DNA from: Boswellia sacra
Taxonomy: Eukaryota; Streptophyta; Magnoliopsida; Sapindales; Burseraceae
Reading direction: 5' to 3'
DNA length: 64,000 nucleotides
Assembly: GCA_013180625.2 (NCBI GenBank)
Contig: SNVD02016092.1
Location: 930,001-994,000, forward strand
Shown here: positions 1 through 11,512 of the stretch, piece after piece
How positions within the stretch are numbered: position 1 is the first letter of the stretch
Layout of the letters: every line of letters starts with the position of its first letter
Translations under genes and position numbers: made by a program
Notes under the pieces: generated by a model
Told to the model about the DNA's origin: nothing
The model's database searches: none
The model's input: only the letters and a program-made list of their open reading frames with translations

Positions 1-984
1 TTTTTGGTTATTTAATTTTATCCTATGGTAGTTTATATTAAAATATTTTACTGGCCAACATACTTAATAACTAATGTTATATATAACTCCCTCAAGTCAA
101 TGTCAACATTAAAGAGATTATTATGGGAGATAAAAATTTCATTACCTATCAAATTAAGTAAGAGATAGTCATTGTCATCTGATCTCACAGATGACACATT
201 TCAATCATTTCTTTCGCTAATATAGATTCAAATGACACCCAAATTTACCAACTTTAGCAAATTAATAACACAAAACCTCACATCAAAGTTCCTAATAATC
301 AGTAATAACAGCAAAATTCTATCTCCAAAATGCAAAATTTACTCTGTGGTCACTTTAAAGCAAATCAATACTAGCAAACAAAAAGAAAAAAAAACAAAAT
401 ATTCAGCCCAGAACAAGAAATTCAAAGCAAATTTATAAACACATATTCTATCTAACTCATTCTGTCTCTACAGCTTACCTTAAGAGCTAACTCTAACGGT
501 CTCCTCGCTTTTGACGTCTTCCTTATTTCTCTTAGCAGATGTATCTGCAATTCCTTCTTCCTTCTTTCTTTCTCTTAGGAATTGGTCGAGTTAGAGTTGG
601 CTGGTCCAGTTGCTCTCCTACTCTCGTAGATGCTCGGCTTGTCGGAGAGAATGCAACTCCAAAACAGGCAAGAAGCTTGGCAGAGAAAGGCAACTCCAAA
701 ACAGGGAAGCTTAGCACGACCGAGGAAATGGGGTCAAAGCAGGGAAGACAAGGTTGCAATTCAAGAATTTGATGAGAGGGAGAAAACGCGAGAGAGATGA
801 GAGGGAGATTCAAATAATTTGATGCAAAATTCCCGCTGTTAGGGTAAAATAATTTTGAGGGTTTTTGGCCCACTTAAACAGCGGTTTCGAAACCGCCGTG
901 AAAAGCTTTTTCTGTGGGCCATTTACTGCAGTTTTTAAAAATCACTGCAAATGGGCGCAGTATAAGCCTATTCTTTTTGTAGTG
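1..984. mobile_element. Right end of a CACTA (En/Spm) element, non-autonomous, left end outside window
   Basis: The segment ends at 980-984 in TAGTG. Read inward on the - strand this begins CACTACAAAAAGAATAGGC, the typical CACTA-superfamily terminus. The subterminal 120 bases hold short GC-rich inverted motifs (for example cagcggtttcgaaaccgccg near 878-897) like those in the complete CACTA element at 8463-11512. No matching CACTAC left end was found in positions 1-979, so the element probably starts before the window. No transposase is visible. Short ORFs around 532-873 overlap on both strands and resemble no known protein. The family call rests on the terminus only. Confidence 0.6.
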
Positions 985-1273
985 GTAAGAGAGAAAATAG
1001 GGAAAAGACATCAAGAGATATATAAGGAGAAAATAAAAGTTTTGTTAAGTATATCTATTTAACATTAATGATTCAAAATATTCTTATTTCAAATTTACCC
1101 TTATTTAATCTTGAAATAGATGTTGATGAGATTAAAAGTGAGGGCTGAATAGAGCTACTCAAACTAAACTAAGTGGCAAGAGAAATGCTTGAGCCCAATC
1201 CATTTGCCTAGCTTAAGGACACACGTGGAAAGGTGTCTAGGTTGGATGGTTCTCTTTTGAATGTGGCATCACA

Positions 1274-1872
1274 TGTTATTGAAAAATATTATTAATTCAT
1301 TAAATAACACATGCTCAACCAATATTATAAACAAATATATTAAATAAACAAATAACAAAATAAATAACAAACGTAACAATTATAAAAGCAAGTTAGTAAA
1401 ATCTAGCCTCTGCTATGAGAGGCACGTAAAGCGTTGTCCTAAAGCCAAAGAGTCCTGTCCTAAAGCCAAAGAGTCCTCCCCTTCGTGCGGGTAAAAGATA
1501 GTCCTCAAGGGCTCCAACATACAACCCAATAGCTCTCAGCCACTCTCTTCGATGAACACGATCACCGGAAGAATATGAACCAGTCTTACAAGTCGTAGTT
1601 GCAAAATTGTAGAATTTTGGAATTGAAAATGGGGGAGTGATGGCTTTGATGATTAGTCTCTAAAAATTGAACCTAAAAACCTCCTTATATACTAGTATCT
1701 TAGATATTGGAACCTATATGATTAATAGTGTAACTCCTATAACATAATGTGCTTATAAATTATGTAACCTACAAATGAAATTAAACTTTGTAACTCATGC
1801 AATGAATTTTATAACTCATGCACAATTAGGTTTTATAACTCATAAAATTGAAAACCTTTTTTTATTCCAACA
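1274..1872 (-). repeat. 3' LTR of the copia element
   Basis: 599 bases, TG...CA bounded, aligning along its whole length with 7129-7715. It differs by about 20 substitutions and carries a short tandem duplication of a gtcctaaagccaaagagtcc unit (about 1436-1476) that the other LTR lacks. A TATATAAG box lies on the - strand near 1684-1692. Confidence 0.93.
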
Positions 1873-1886
1873 ATCCCCCACAAAAA
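1873..1886 (-). other. Polypurine tract of the copia element
   Basis: On the - strand the bases just before the 3' LTR read tttttgtgggggat, a purine-rich plus-strand primer placed directly against the LTR. This fixes the element's orientation as minus. Confidence 0.75.
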
Positions 1887-2441
1887 GGTTTGAAATTTAA
1901 AATTAATTTTGCAACTTTATATTATGCAATCAATATAGGTGCCTTTCGAGCTTGAACCTACACTTAGTGTTGATAGCATCTATATGAGGTACCTAAGTGA
2001 ACTATGTCTTGAACTCGGTTCCTTGACCAAATTCAAGCTATCACACGCATAATACCGACAAAGACTTGGTTTTTGCGGGTTAGCGCTATTAAAGGCCATG
2101 CGCTCAATCTTGATTCTCATGAGAGTTTTTAGAAGACAACTCAATCTTCACGGTCGCGGCCTCACGACGACTCTCACTTAGGTAAGTCCTCCAAAGGTAT
2201 ATGTGACATATACCTTGCAAGAAAATACTTGCCTTGGACTTATTCAAGGTAAATATACATTTCCTTAACATCACATATAAAGCACTTTTGCCTTAGGGAT
2301 GAACTAGAGTATATCTTCTCAAAGATATCTACATAATAGTAGTGTTTAATAAGTCACGCAATATGGATTGTTTCTACCTATTGAACCTCCTTCATGGGAT
2401 CTCCAATCACAGAGGTTGGGTTTTCTCCCTAGGTGACTCCC

Positions 2442-5400
2442 TTATGAGCTTAGGTCCATCCCCCTCGACAACTCTTTAGTAGCTTTCAAGGAAAGCCCTT
2501 TAGTTAACTGATCAGCAATATTTAACTCAGACTTAATAAACTCTAAAGTTACGACGGCATTACCTAAAAGACTTCTCACAGACTTGTATCTCACTCTTAT
2601 ATGTCTGCTCATCTTTTTGTTGGTGTGAGTTTGCTTCACCAAATCTATAACTACTTTACAATCACAATGTATAGTAATGGACGATATATTCCTAACCACC
2701 AAAGGCATTTCCATGAAAAGACTCTTGATCCATTCAGCTTCTTTACAAGTGGTGTCTAAAGCTATGAGTTTAGACTCCATAGTACTTCTAGAAATCAAGG
2801 TTTGTTTCTTAGAACTCCAAGATATAGCTGCTCCTCCTAAAAGAAACATATAACCACTTTTGGATTTAACATCTATATTGTCTGTAATCCAATTAGCATC
2901 ACTATATCCTTCGATAACATTTGGAAATCCTTTATAACATAAAGAGTAATCAGTTGTTCCTTCAAGATATTTACACGCTCTTTCTAAAGCAAGCCAATGC
3001 TCTTCACTAGGATTATGAGTATATTTACTAAGTCTACCTACTGCATATGATATATCAGGCCTAGTTTTATTTGGTATGTATAACAAAGATCCTATAATTT
3101 GAGAATACCTTAATTGAGATACTGGTTCTCCTTGATTCTTCTTTAACTCAATCTTAGAATTATAAGGAGTAGATACCGACTTGGAATCAAAGTATCCAAA
3201 CTTTTTTAACATTTTCTCAATAGAATTTTTTTGATATAAAGTAATACCCTTAGAAGTCTTCTTTATTCTCATGCCTAGAATCATATTTGCTTCACCCAAA
3301 TCTTTCATATCAAAATTTCTAGACAAATAGGATTTTACATCATTTATTATCTCCAAGTTCGATCCAAAAATCAAAATATCATCTACATATAAACTCAAAA
3401 TAACGTGTGCTCCATTAATCTCTTTATAATATATGCACTTATCATATTCATTAATCATAAATCCATAACTTAAAACTAATTCATTAAACTTCTCATGCCA
3501 TTGTTTTGGAGCTTGCTTTAGACCAGACTTAACTAGCCTACAAACTTTGTGTTCTTGTCCTTTCACTATAAAACCTTCAGGTTGTTTCATATAAATTTCT
3601 TCATCTAAATTTCCATTTAGAAAAGCAGTCTTTACATCCATTTGATGAATAACTAAATTATGTATAGAAGCCAAAGCTATCAAAATCCTAATTGTTGTGA
3701 TACTAGAAACTGGTGAGTAAGTATCAAAATAGTTTATTCCTTCTCTTTGTATAAATCCTTTTGCTACTAGCCTTGCCATATACTTATCTATAGAACCATC
3801 CGATTTCAACTTCTTTCTAAAGACCCATTTACAATCTATTGCTTTGTTCCCAGGTGGAAGATCTACTAAAACCCAAGTGTCGTTTTGAATTATAGATTCA
3901 AATTCACTATTTATAGCTTCCTTCCAAAAAGGTGCATTAATGAAAGTTACAGCTTCTTTATAAGAACTAGGATCTCCTTCCACCAAGTAAGTATAAAATT
4001 CTTCTCTAAAATTCTTTTCTTTTCTATGTCTTTTACTCTTCCTAGGTTCAACTTGTGATTCATCAACTGATAAATTAGTAAATGTTTTCTCATTATCAAT
4101 TGAAGTAGATAAACCAAAAATAGTTTTTTGACCTCTAGTTCTAAAAGGAAAAATATCTTCAAAATAAGTAGCTTCTCTAGCTTCTATGATTGTGTTATTA
4201 GATATTCCATTAACTTCATAATTTATAACTAAAAATCTATTTGCACTACTATTTTGGGCGTATCCAATAAAACTGTATCTATTGTTTTTTGTCCTATTTT
4301 CTTTCTCTTAGGCTCAGGTATACCAACCTTAGCTAAACACCCCCACACTTTAAGGATTTTAATATTAGGAACTTTTCTTTTCCAAATTTCATAAGGAGTT
4401 TTCTCTAAATCCTTAATCGTTATTCTATTCAATATAAAACATGCGGATAATATTGCTTCCCCCCACAAATTATCTGGTAAACCAGAACTTAACAACATAG
4501 AATTCATCATATCCATCAAAGTTATATTTTTCCTTTCAGCAACCCCATTAGATTGTGGTGAGTAAGGTGGAGTTAACTCATGAATGATACCATTCTCTTC
4601 ACAAAAAATACTTAAAGCACTTAAAGTATACTCACCACCTCTATCAGATCTAAGCTTCTTAATTCTTTTATCTAATTGATTTTCTACCTCATTTTTATAT
4701 ACTTTGAATTTATCAAATACCTCATCCTTAGTCTTAATCAAGTATACATAACAATACTTAGAACAATCATCAATAAATGTTACAAAATATCTATTTCCTC
4801 CTCTAGTTGGTGATCGATTAGAATCACAAACATCACTATGTATAAGTTCTAAAACTTGGGTTGTCCTCTCAATCGACTTATAAGGCTTCCTAGGTTGTTT
4901 AGCTTGAACACAAATCTCACACTTATGTTTAAAATCAATTATAGCTTTAGGCACTAAGTCAAGATCCATCATTCTTTTGATTTTCTTTAACGATACATGT
5001 CCAAGTCTCCCATGCCAAATATTAGAAGTTTCAATATTAAAAACTTTGGAAACTTTATTAGATCTTGAAAAATTATTCAACTTAAATAAACCATCACAAA
5101 CATAACCTTTACCCACAAATACATTATTTTTAGAGATTACAACTCTATTGGATTCTAAAACAATTTTGTATACTTGTTGAACTAAAGAAGACCCACTAAC
5201 AAGATTTCTTCTCACTTTAGGAACATAACGCACATCCTTGAGAATTGAAGTCTTTCCAGAGGTCATCTTCAATTCAATATCTCCAATCCCAAGTACTTGT
5301 GCGGTATTATTATTGCCTAGGGTCACACTTCCTCCACTTAAGTTCTGATAATTTTTAAAATAACTTCTATCAGAACAAACATGAATATTCGCACCTGAAT

Positions 5401-6415
5401 CTAACCACCATTCATTATTTTCATAAGTAAAATTGACACTCAAAGAATTAGAATTATTATACCTAATGAGAGGTTCATTTGGTTCACTTGGACTTCCTTC
5501 TTCCAAGACATGTACTTGATCCTTTTGATCTTTATGATGTTGTTTGGGCTTATGTTTGTAGGCTTCTGTCTTTTTGTAAAAATAATCATTTGCCACATGA
5601 TTAGACCTTCCACAAACATAGCAAATCCTATCCCCTTTGCCTTTAGAATTCTTAGACCTATTGTGTTGAATATTCTTATTCTTAAAGCTCCTTCTCCTAG
5701 GTTGAAAACCATTTCTCTTATTGTTCTTGAAATTCCTTGTGTTTTCAACTAAGTTTACTTTAGTACTTTCAATTTGATTAAAAGTACCAACTCTGTTATT
5801 TTCTTCAATTGTAAGTGAGTTAATCACTTGTGTCATGGAAAGAGTTCCTTGTCTATGTTTTAAAGATTTGGAAAAATCAGACCAACTAGGAGGTAACTTC
5901 TCTATTAAACATGACACCTTAAAATCTTCACTAAGAGTTGTATCATTTTTCTCAACTCTTCTCAAAAGTTCTTGGAACTCATGAATTTGATCTCTAATAG
6001 GCTTAGAATCTACCATTTTATAAAGATTAAAATTTGAAACAGCAAATCTATCTAGACTAATGTCTTCTATCCCATAAACGGCTTCAAGAGTGTTCCACAA
6101 TTCTAAGGCATTTTTGGTAGTTTCATACACATCATAGAGATGATCTGATAAAGCACTTAATATTCTATTGTGACAATGATAATCTATCTCCTCTTTTGAC
6201 ATTTGAGTTGTGGAAGTAGAAGTGGAACTAGAGGCTTCTTGGGTTAATGTATTGCTAGGTTGACTAGATGGTTCACTAGGTTGACTAGTTGGTTCAATAG
6301 CTAAAATTAAACCTAGAACAGTGAGCCAATATTTCAATTGTCTTTGCCATCTCCTAAAATTTTGTCCATTAAATTTTTCAGGTTTTATACTATTTGCTTC
6401 CTCAATCTTATTCAT
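2442..6415 (-). pseudogene. Copia gag-pol polyprotein with one frameshift
   Basis: The chosen start is the ATG at 6415 (MNKIEEANSIKPEKFNG); the frame is open further upstream but has no gag similarity. In order: gag (UBN2-like); a zinc knuckle CYVCGRSNHVANDY near residue 270 whose last Cys is Tyr; aspartic protease DSGAN; GAG-pre-integrase WHGRLGH; integrase zinc residues HKCEIC and DDE core (HSDVCDS, TFIDDCSKY, PYSPQSNGVAERKN). Near 4265-4275 a one-base loss in a T run shifts the frame. The RT part (RT start motif WVLVDLPPGNKAIDCKW, catalytic LYVDDILIFG) and RNase H (YSDANW, ADQLTKGL) continue in another frame to the TGA at 2442. That frame is open across 3987-4265. No other disruption was noticed. 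Confidence 0.9.
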
Positions 6416-7128
6416 TGTTTTTGCACTAAAATATCTAAAAGTAAAGGAAATAACTAATATAGATCTGCGCACAATATATAAAATAAATATCACAAAATAT
6501 TCAATATGCAATTAATAAAAATTTCAAACTAATTAAACAATTAGTAGACACTTATGAAAAATATGTAACCGATAATTAAATTAAATAACTATTTTAAATT
6601 TGAAAGCAAAATAAAACCGTTTAGAGTTTTTAAACTAATAAATTAATAAAAGTTATAACAACTTTAGTATCATAAATATTTTAGAGTTGTAATAGAAACT
6701 TAAATATTTAAGGCAAAACTAATGTAACTTTCAATTTTATAAATAAAATTTAATGCATTAAAAATTGTAACAGAAACTCAAATAAAAAAAACGTTCAGTT
6801 TTATAAATAAAATTAAATGTATTCAAAATTTCAAATTTTGTCTAAATAATTTTTTTATTCCATTGCAAACATAACTTCAAGTCTTAAATGAATTTAAAAC
6901 AAACTTTAAGAAATAGTTATGATATGTAGAAAAATACTTTGTAAGTCACCTTGCATTAATATATATATATATATATATTAAATCAAACCAAGCAATGATT
7001 TATTAATAAAATGTTATATTATAATAAATACACACACAATTATATAATTAGAATAAATAAATTAAAATTTATAAAATATATATACGAATATGAAAACAAA
7101 CGAGTAGATATTGTCTTTGGCTTTAGAT
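6416..7128. other. Copia untranslated leader with AT microsatellite
   Basis: Leader between the 5' LTR and gag of the - strand copia element. It is very AT-rich, with an (AT)n run of about 20 bases at 6959-6979. The short ORFs here (about 7011-7234, both strands) are low complexity and not supported as genes. Confidence 0.6.
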
Positions 7129-7715
7129 TGTTATTGAAAAATATTATTAATTCATCAAATAACATATGCTCAACCAATATTATAAACAAATATATTAAAT
7201 AAACAAATAACAAAATAAATAACAAACATAACAATTATAAAAGCAAGTTAGAAAAATCTGGCCTGTGCTATGAGAGGCACGCGTAAAGCGTTGTTCTAAA
7301 GTCAAAGAGTCATCCCCTTCGTGCGGATAAAAGATGGTCATCAAGGGCTCCAAGATACAACCCAATAGCTCTCAGCCACTCTCCTCGATGAACACGATCA
7401 CCGGAAGAATATGAACCAGTCTTACAAGTCGTAGTTGCAAAATTGTAGAATTTTGGAATTGAAAATGGAGGAGTGATGGCTTTGATGATTAGTCTCTAAA
7501 AATTGAACCTAAAGACCTCCTTATATACTAGTGTCCTAGACATTGTAACCTATATGATTAATAGTGTAACTCCTATAACATAATGTGCTTATAAATTATG
7601 TAACCTACAAATGAAATTAAACTTTGTAACTCATGCAATGAATTTTATAACTCATGCACGCAGCACAATTAGGTTTTATAACTCATAAAATTGAAAACAT
7701 TTTTTTATTCCAACA
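7129..7715 (-). repeat. 5' LTR of the copia element
   Basis: 587 bases, TGTT...AACA in element orientation, paired with 1274-1872. A TATATAAG box on the - strand near 7520-7528 is a likely promoter element. An 8-base insertion (cgcagcac type, near 7660-7673) distinguishes it from its partner. Confidence 0.93.
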
Positions 7716-8462
7716 TCACATTTTTTTTATTCCAACATCACATTCAACTAATATGTTGCTGCTCATTTCTTGAATTCTTGACTTCTCTCTCGTTTTCTAT
7801 GATGAGGTTCCACCATGCATTGAAAAATTTTTAGACTGAACATAAGCATGATCACCACTGTGATTGAATGAAAGAGAGGTGTCCTATTTTCTTCATTATC
7901 ACTCTTTATTCAAGCCTTGTCTTTACAAAGTTGTTTGCACATTGCATGTAATACTCGGAAGCCATGGGGCTGTTCACTGATATGATTACTTTGTGACAAT
8001 TACATTCTTGTTAATTTCTTTTGAATTTTGGAGTGACTAGAATTTCAATACCAGACGAGACCAAAAAATATATTCATTTGTTAGGAGTTGACGGTGGACT
8101 TTGAACTAATTTCTAGAAATTTTGGAATTCCAAATTATGTACTGGTTTTATAGTTTATTCAATATTTGCTTTTAACTGATCAATCATTGATTTTTGGTTT
8201 CACTAAATATATATTTTAAGGATACATATGTCAAGGAGATTAAAAAATAAAAAAATTAGTACTTGTTTGTATTTTTTAAGTTTTTATATTCAAAATGTTA
8301 AAAGAATATGCGATTGATTTTAAATTTTTTAAATTTTAAAAATAATAAATATATTAAAAAATATGTATTTTTAAAAAATAAAATTTTAAAAATATAAATA
8401 AATAGAGCCTAAATTCTTGTTTTGCGAGACTTTTCTTTCCGACTCATTTAACATGAATCTTA
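7716..8462. other. Intergenic; part resembles the 15.48-15.64 kb segment
   Basis: No gene seen. From about 7771 to 8140 the sequence matches, with gaps, about 15478-15640. Shared blocks are gaggttccaccatgcattga / gaggtcccacatgcatgga, then ttttagactgaaca / ttttagattggaca, then a tggactttgaa block followed by gaaatttt. The latter copy lies upstream of the LECRK gene at 17394, so this may be a duplicated gene-flanking segment. 8200-8410 is AT-rich. Confidence 0.4.
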
Positions 8463-11400
8463 CACTACAAGAAAATGGGCCTTTTACCGCAGGCCGAAAC
8501 CGCGGTAAAAAGACTTCTACGGCGGACTTACGGCGGTTTAAGCCCGTCGTATAAAGTGGCGCAGTAAAAAATCATTTTACTTTTTACCGCGATTTTGGCT
8601 CGCGGTAAAAGCCCTTTTACCACGGGCCTGTGGCCTGCGGTAAAAATTCGTTGTGTGGTGAAAATTTTTTTACCGCGGGCATATCAAAGTCACAACACAT
8701 CCAAAGCCCACCACAAAAAAGAAAAAGACAAAAAAAGATACACCAGACAAGTATAATATACCATTGATATGGGCTTCAAGCTCTACACATACCAACCAAT
8801 TCTTACAAGAACAATGTTCTTTGACTATAGGTAAAACCATACAAAACCCTTAAAATTTTATCAACCCCTGCGCTGCAAATCAAATCTAAAGTTTAAACCC
8901 CTCAAACCCTCATACACATTTTCAAATCCTAATCCTTCCAAGGTCACGAAGCACACTCTAGTATTTTCCTTACAGATAAATACTCAAACTTCTAGTTCAA
9001 TGCACACCTAATATACACACTTTTATTAACCACAAGGTCCTAAGAGAAAACTGACTTTGTACACAAACATGAGCAACAAGCTGCAGCTACAAGTACTCGA
9101 AAGACAAAATTTTTCTTCTGTGATAAATTAACACTCTAACTGACATTAACTTCTCCACTTGCCTGTGCCTCCTTCACTCTTTTCTCATACTCATCATCTT
9201 CTTCCTCAGCATCAGTCTCTTCCTCCTTTTCGTCACCATCTTCTTCTCCTCCCCAGCCAAAGCCCCCAATAGATCGGGACACTAGAGCTGCAACTCTGGC
9301 TTCTTCAACAATTTTCATGATCTCTTCTACAGATTGGAGGGAAAAGGTTGGATTTTCTTTCTTGTAGTAGATGGCTTGAGCAGGCTCCGTCAGTTCCCTA
9401 GGCAAGTTCCTTACAAACCATGGATGGCCCTTGATTTCTTTTATGGTGATTCTCTGAAAACAAAGAGGTTCAAACAGTATTACTTACAAGTAAATTTCTT
9501 GTAATCAAGCAAATGTATGATATTGAAAATAGGATCCTCAAATAAAAAAGTTTAAGCAGAAAGCTACAGGTTTGCAATGTCAACTTTGCAATGTATCAGA
9601 CTGAGTCTGGATGTCACATCTATGTCCTTGCTGTCCATGGCAAGAGATTCATTGTGAAAGAGTGTATCCATTAAAGTGCAAGTCAATAAATTGTTTCCAA
9701 TTAGAACTCATATCAAATATCAGAATTAAAATTTTCAATGAAGAACTCTTCTATCTCACTCTTTTCCTCACCTAATATTTGGATTGATCTTTTCAAAGGG
9801 AAGCACGTTTTCACCCCCTTGTTTAAACTCAAAGAAGTAAACTGTAGTTCTGCAGCAACATATACTGTTCATAACCATAAGCAACTTAAAGCACAGCCAC
9901 CAGACTACACAGATGAACATGCAAATGTTTGATATCATGGTCCCTGAGTTCCCCAGATGAGAACAAAACTATAAAAGTTTATAAACATTATCCAAATAGT
10001 GGCTGGAGCTTTAAATGTTGACCACACTGTCCCAAGAAAACAATTTCTAGTTGTTAGCAGGCCCCAATGAGGTCATCACACAGCTCCTATCAGCCACGAT
10101 TAAAGGGCATCTAAAAGATCTTAACACTTCCAAAATTGTCAACATCTAAAGTAATGAAAACTAATATAAGCTAAACAAAAATCAAACTAAGATTTAATAT
10201 GGATTACATAAGTGTAATTAAGGTTTCAAGTAGCATATCAAATTTAGAAATTATCAACAAACTTTGCAGTTCCAATTTAACTCATTAATCTTTTTGTTGT
10301 AACATTTAAACTTATTGAGACCTCTAGTTTGCCCATAGAATGTCCCATTCTCTGCTAGAGAACAAGCATTACTCTGTGGCAGTTTATAGCTAATAAAATC
10401 AATTAAGATTCTTGCACAAAATTGAGCAAACTTAGCATCATACGTACCCTGGATGGATTTTTATCGTGGGCTTTGGATGTGTTGTGACTTTGGATGTGTA
10501 GTATCGGAAGGACAATACTTATTACCCTTGTTCTAACACAATTTTCTTTGTGGGAAAAGTATGAAATTGAAATTCACTATTTGCATAAAACTGTCAGTAT
10601 TTGAACAACATACAAGTTATAATCCAATTATTTGCCCTGTAAACTCACCAATAAAAGGCATGATCACTGATCATGAAGACGATTGAAAGAGTTGAATGAA
10701 ATTTCATTACACAGAACTTCATCAAAGTTACTGCTTTATGTATATGTTAGTATTACTGTGGTTATAAGGAATCTGTTAATAGACTTTTATTATCGAAATC
10801 TTTGTCTTCAGAACCTAAACTAAGTACTCCTTGAAGAAATTCTACAGAACAAACTGTCCCTGAAGAGAAACCATGGTAGAGATGTCGTGATATGATCATT
10901 CTATTTTTAAAAATAAGTTTCAAGACATGAGTTCAATTAGGCTTATCATAAACCAAAATCAGGGCATATTATCTTAAGAAAAGTGCCACGAGACACAAAC
11001 AGAGAATGTTCTCGGCCTCTTTTCCAGATAACCCTAATGCCAGCGAAGCGGAATCTTGAGATAATGTTGATTGGTGAGTTCTAAAGAAAAGTGAAGTAGT
11101 AGGTTTTATTGGATTGTGGTGCAACGTACCTGAAGAAATGTTGCTGATATCGCCACTGGAAAGAGCTGGAAATGCTGCTGAACCTCTACGCACAGCTTCT
11201 CAAGCTTGGAGGCAGATTGAATCAAGACGAGATGGAGAGATTAGCGATTAGGAGACGAGAAGGAGAGAGCTAGAGAGAGATTGGGAATTTAGGGATTTAG
11301 AGATAGAAGGGGGCTTGAGGTGCAGGACACGACAGAGAAAATGAGAGGAAATGAATTATTTCTTTAGCTTCCACTGCGGTTCATTCAAAACCGCGGTAGC

Positions 11401-11512
11401 TGTAATAGTTTTGTACTGCGGGCGTGGTGCCCGCCGCAGATTTTTATCTTTTACCGCATTTTCATATGTCCGCCGTAAATAAGTGTTGTAAAAACCTATT
11501 TTTCCAGTAGTG
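8463..11512. mobile_element. Non-autonomous CACTA element with captured SnRK2 exon
   Basis: Left end CACTACAAGAAAATGGGCC at 8463; the right end at 11512 reads CACTACTGGAAAAATAGG on the - strand. Both ends carry a 3-bp target duplication TTA (8460-8462 and 11513-11515), the CACTA-superfamily size. Subterminal arms are rich in short GC motifs (ccgcggtaaaa, gcggtaaaa) in both orientations over about 8480-8680 and 11380-11480. A sequence with gggctttggatgtgttgtga near 10467 recurs inverted near 8690. No transposase is present. The interior is gene-derived, containing the last SnRK2 exon with its flanking intron and 3' sequence. A further piece with a possible 5'-UTR exon and a GTACGT donor on the - strand lies near 11125-11230. 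Confidence 0.85.
9136..9453 (-). pseudogene. Captured last exon of a SnRK2-type protein kinase
   Basis: The - strand reads 105 codons and a stop after a good 3' splice site (ttttcag before 9453). It starts RITIKEIKGHPWFVRNLPRE, the end of kinase subdomain XI, followed by the SnRK2 domain I helix SLQSVEEIMKIVEEAR and an acidic Glu/Asp tail ending in EYEKRVKEAQASGEVNVS. SnRK2 kinases are plant osmotic-stress and ABA-pathway Ser/Thr kinases; the Glu/Asp tail resembles the group not strongly activated by ABA (subgroup I-like). No earlier exon (ATP site, HRD, DFG) is seen anywhere in the element, so this is a transduplicated fragment, not a kinase gene. The frame is intact, so capture may be recent. 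Only this exon and flanks are inside CACTA ends 8463-11512. Confidence 0.85.

Larger units (their letters stand above)
1274..7715 (-). mobile_element. Ty1/copia LTR retrotransposon, near-complete
   Basis: A full element on the - strand. Two LTRs (1274-1872 and 7129-7715) begin TGTT and end AACA, and the element is flanked by an exact 5-bp target duplication TCACA (1269-1273 and 7716-7720). Between them lie a gag-pol reading frame in copia order (gag, protease, integrase, reverse transcriptase, RNase H) and a polypurine tract next to the 3' LTR. By eye the LTRs are about 96-97% alike, so insertion was fairly recent. No TGG-type primer-binding site is seen directly inside the 5' LTR (7111-7128). 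One frameshift in pol, plus a damaged zinc knuckle, makes this copy non-autonomous today. Confidence 0.95.

Noticed and set aside
532..873. 113-codon - strand ORF near the first CACTA end
   Set aside because: An opposing + strand ORF overlaps it and no conserved motif is present; treated as transposon interior.
3947..4162. 71-codon - strand ORF between the two copia frames
   Set aside because: Shadow in the pre-shift frame; the RT frame is open across the same bases and matches the family.
7111..7128. Primer-binding site for the copia element
   Set aside because: The bases inside the 5' LTR (atctaaagccaaagacaa on the - strand) do not start TGG or resemble the initiator Met site; not annotated.
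10969..11193. 74-codon - strand ORF in the CACTA element
   Set aside because: Crosses a plausible splice donor (gtacgt) and matches no protein; at most a captured 5'-UTR exon.
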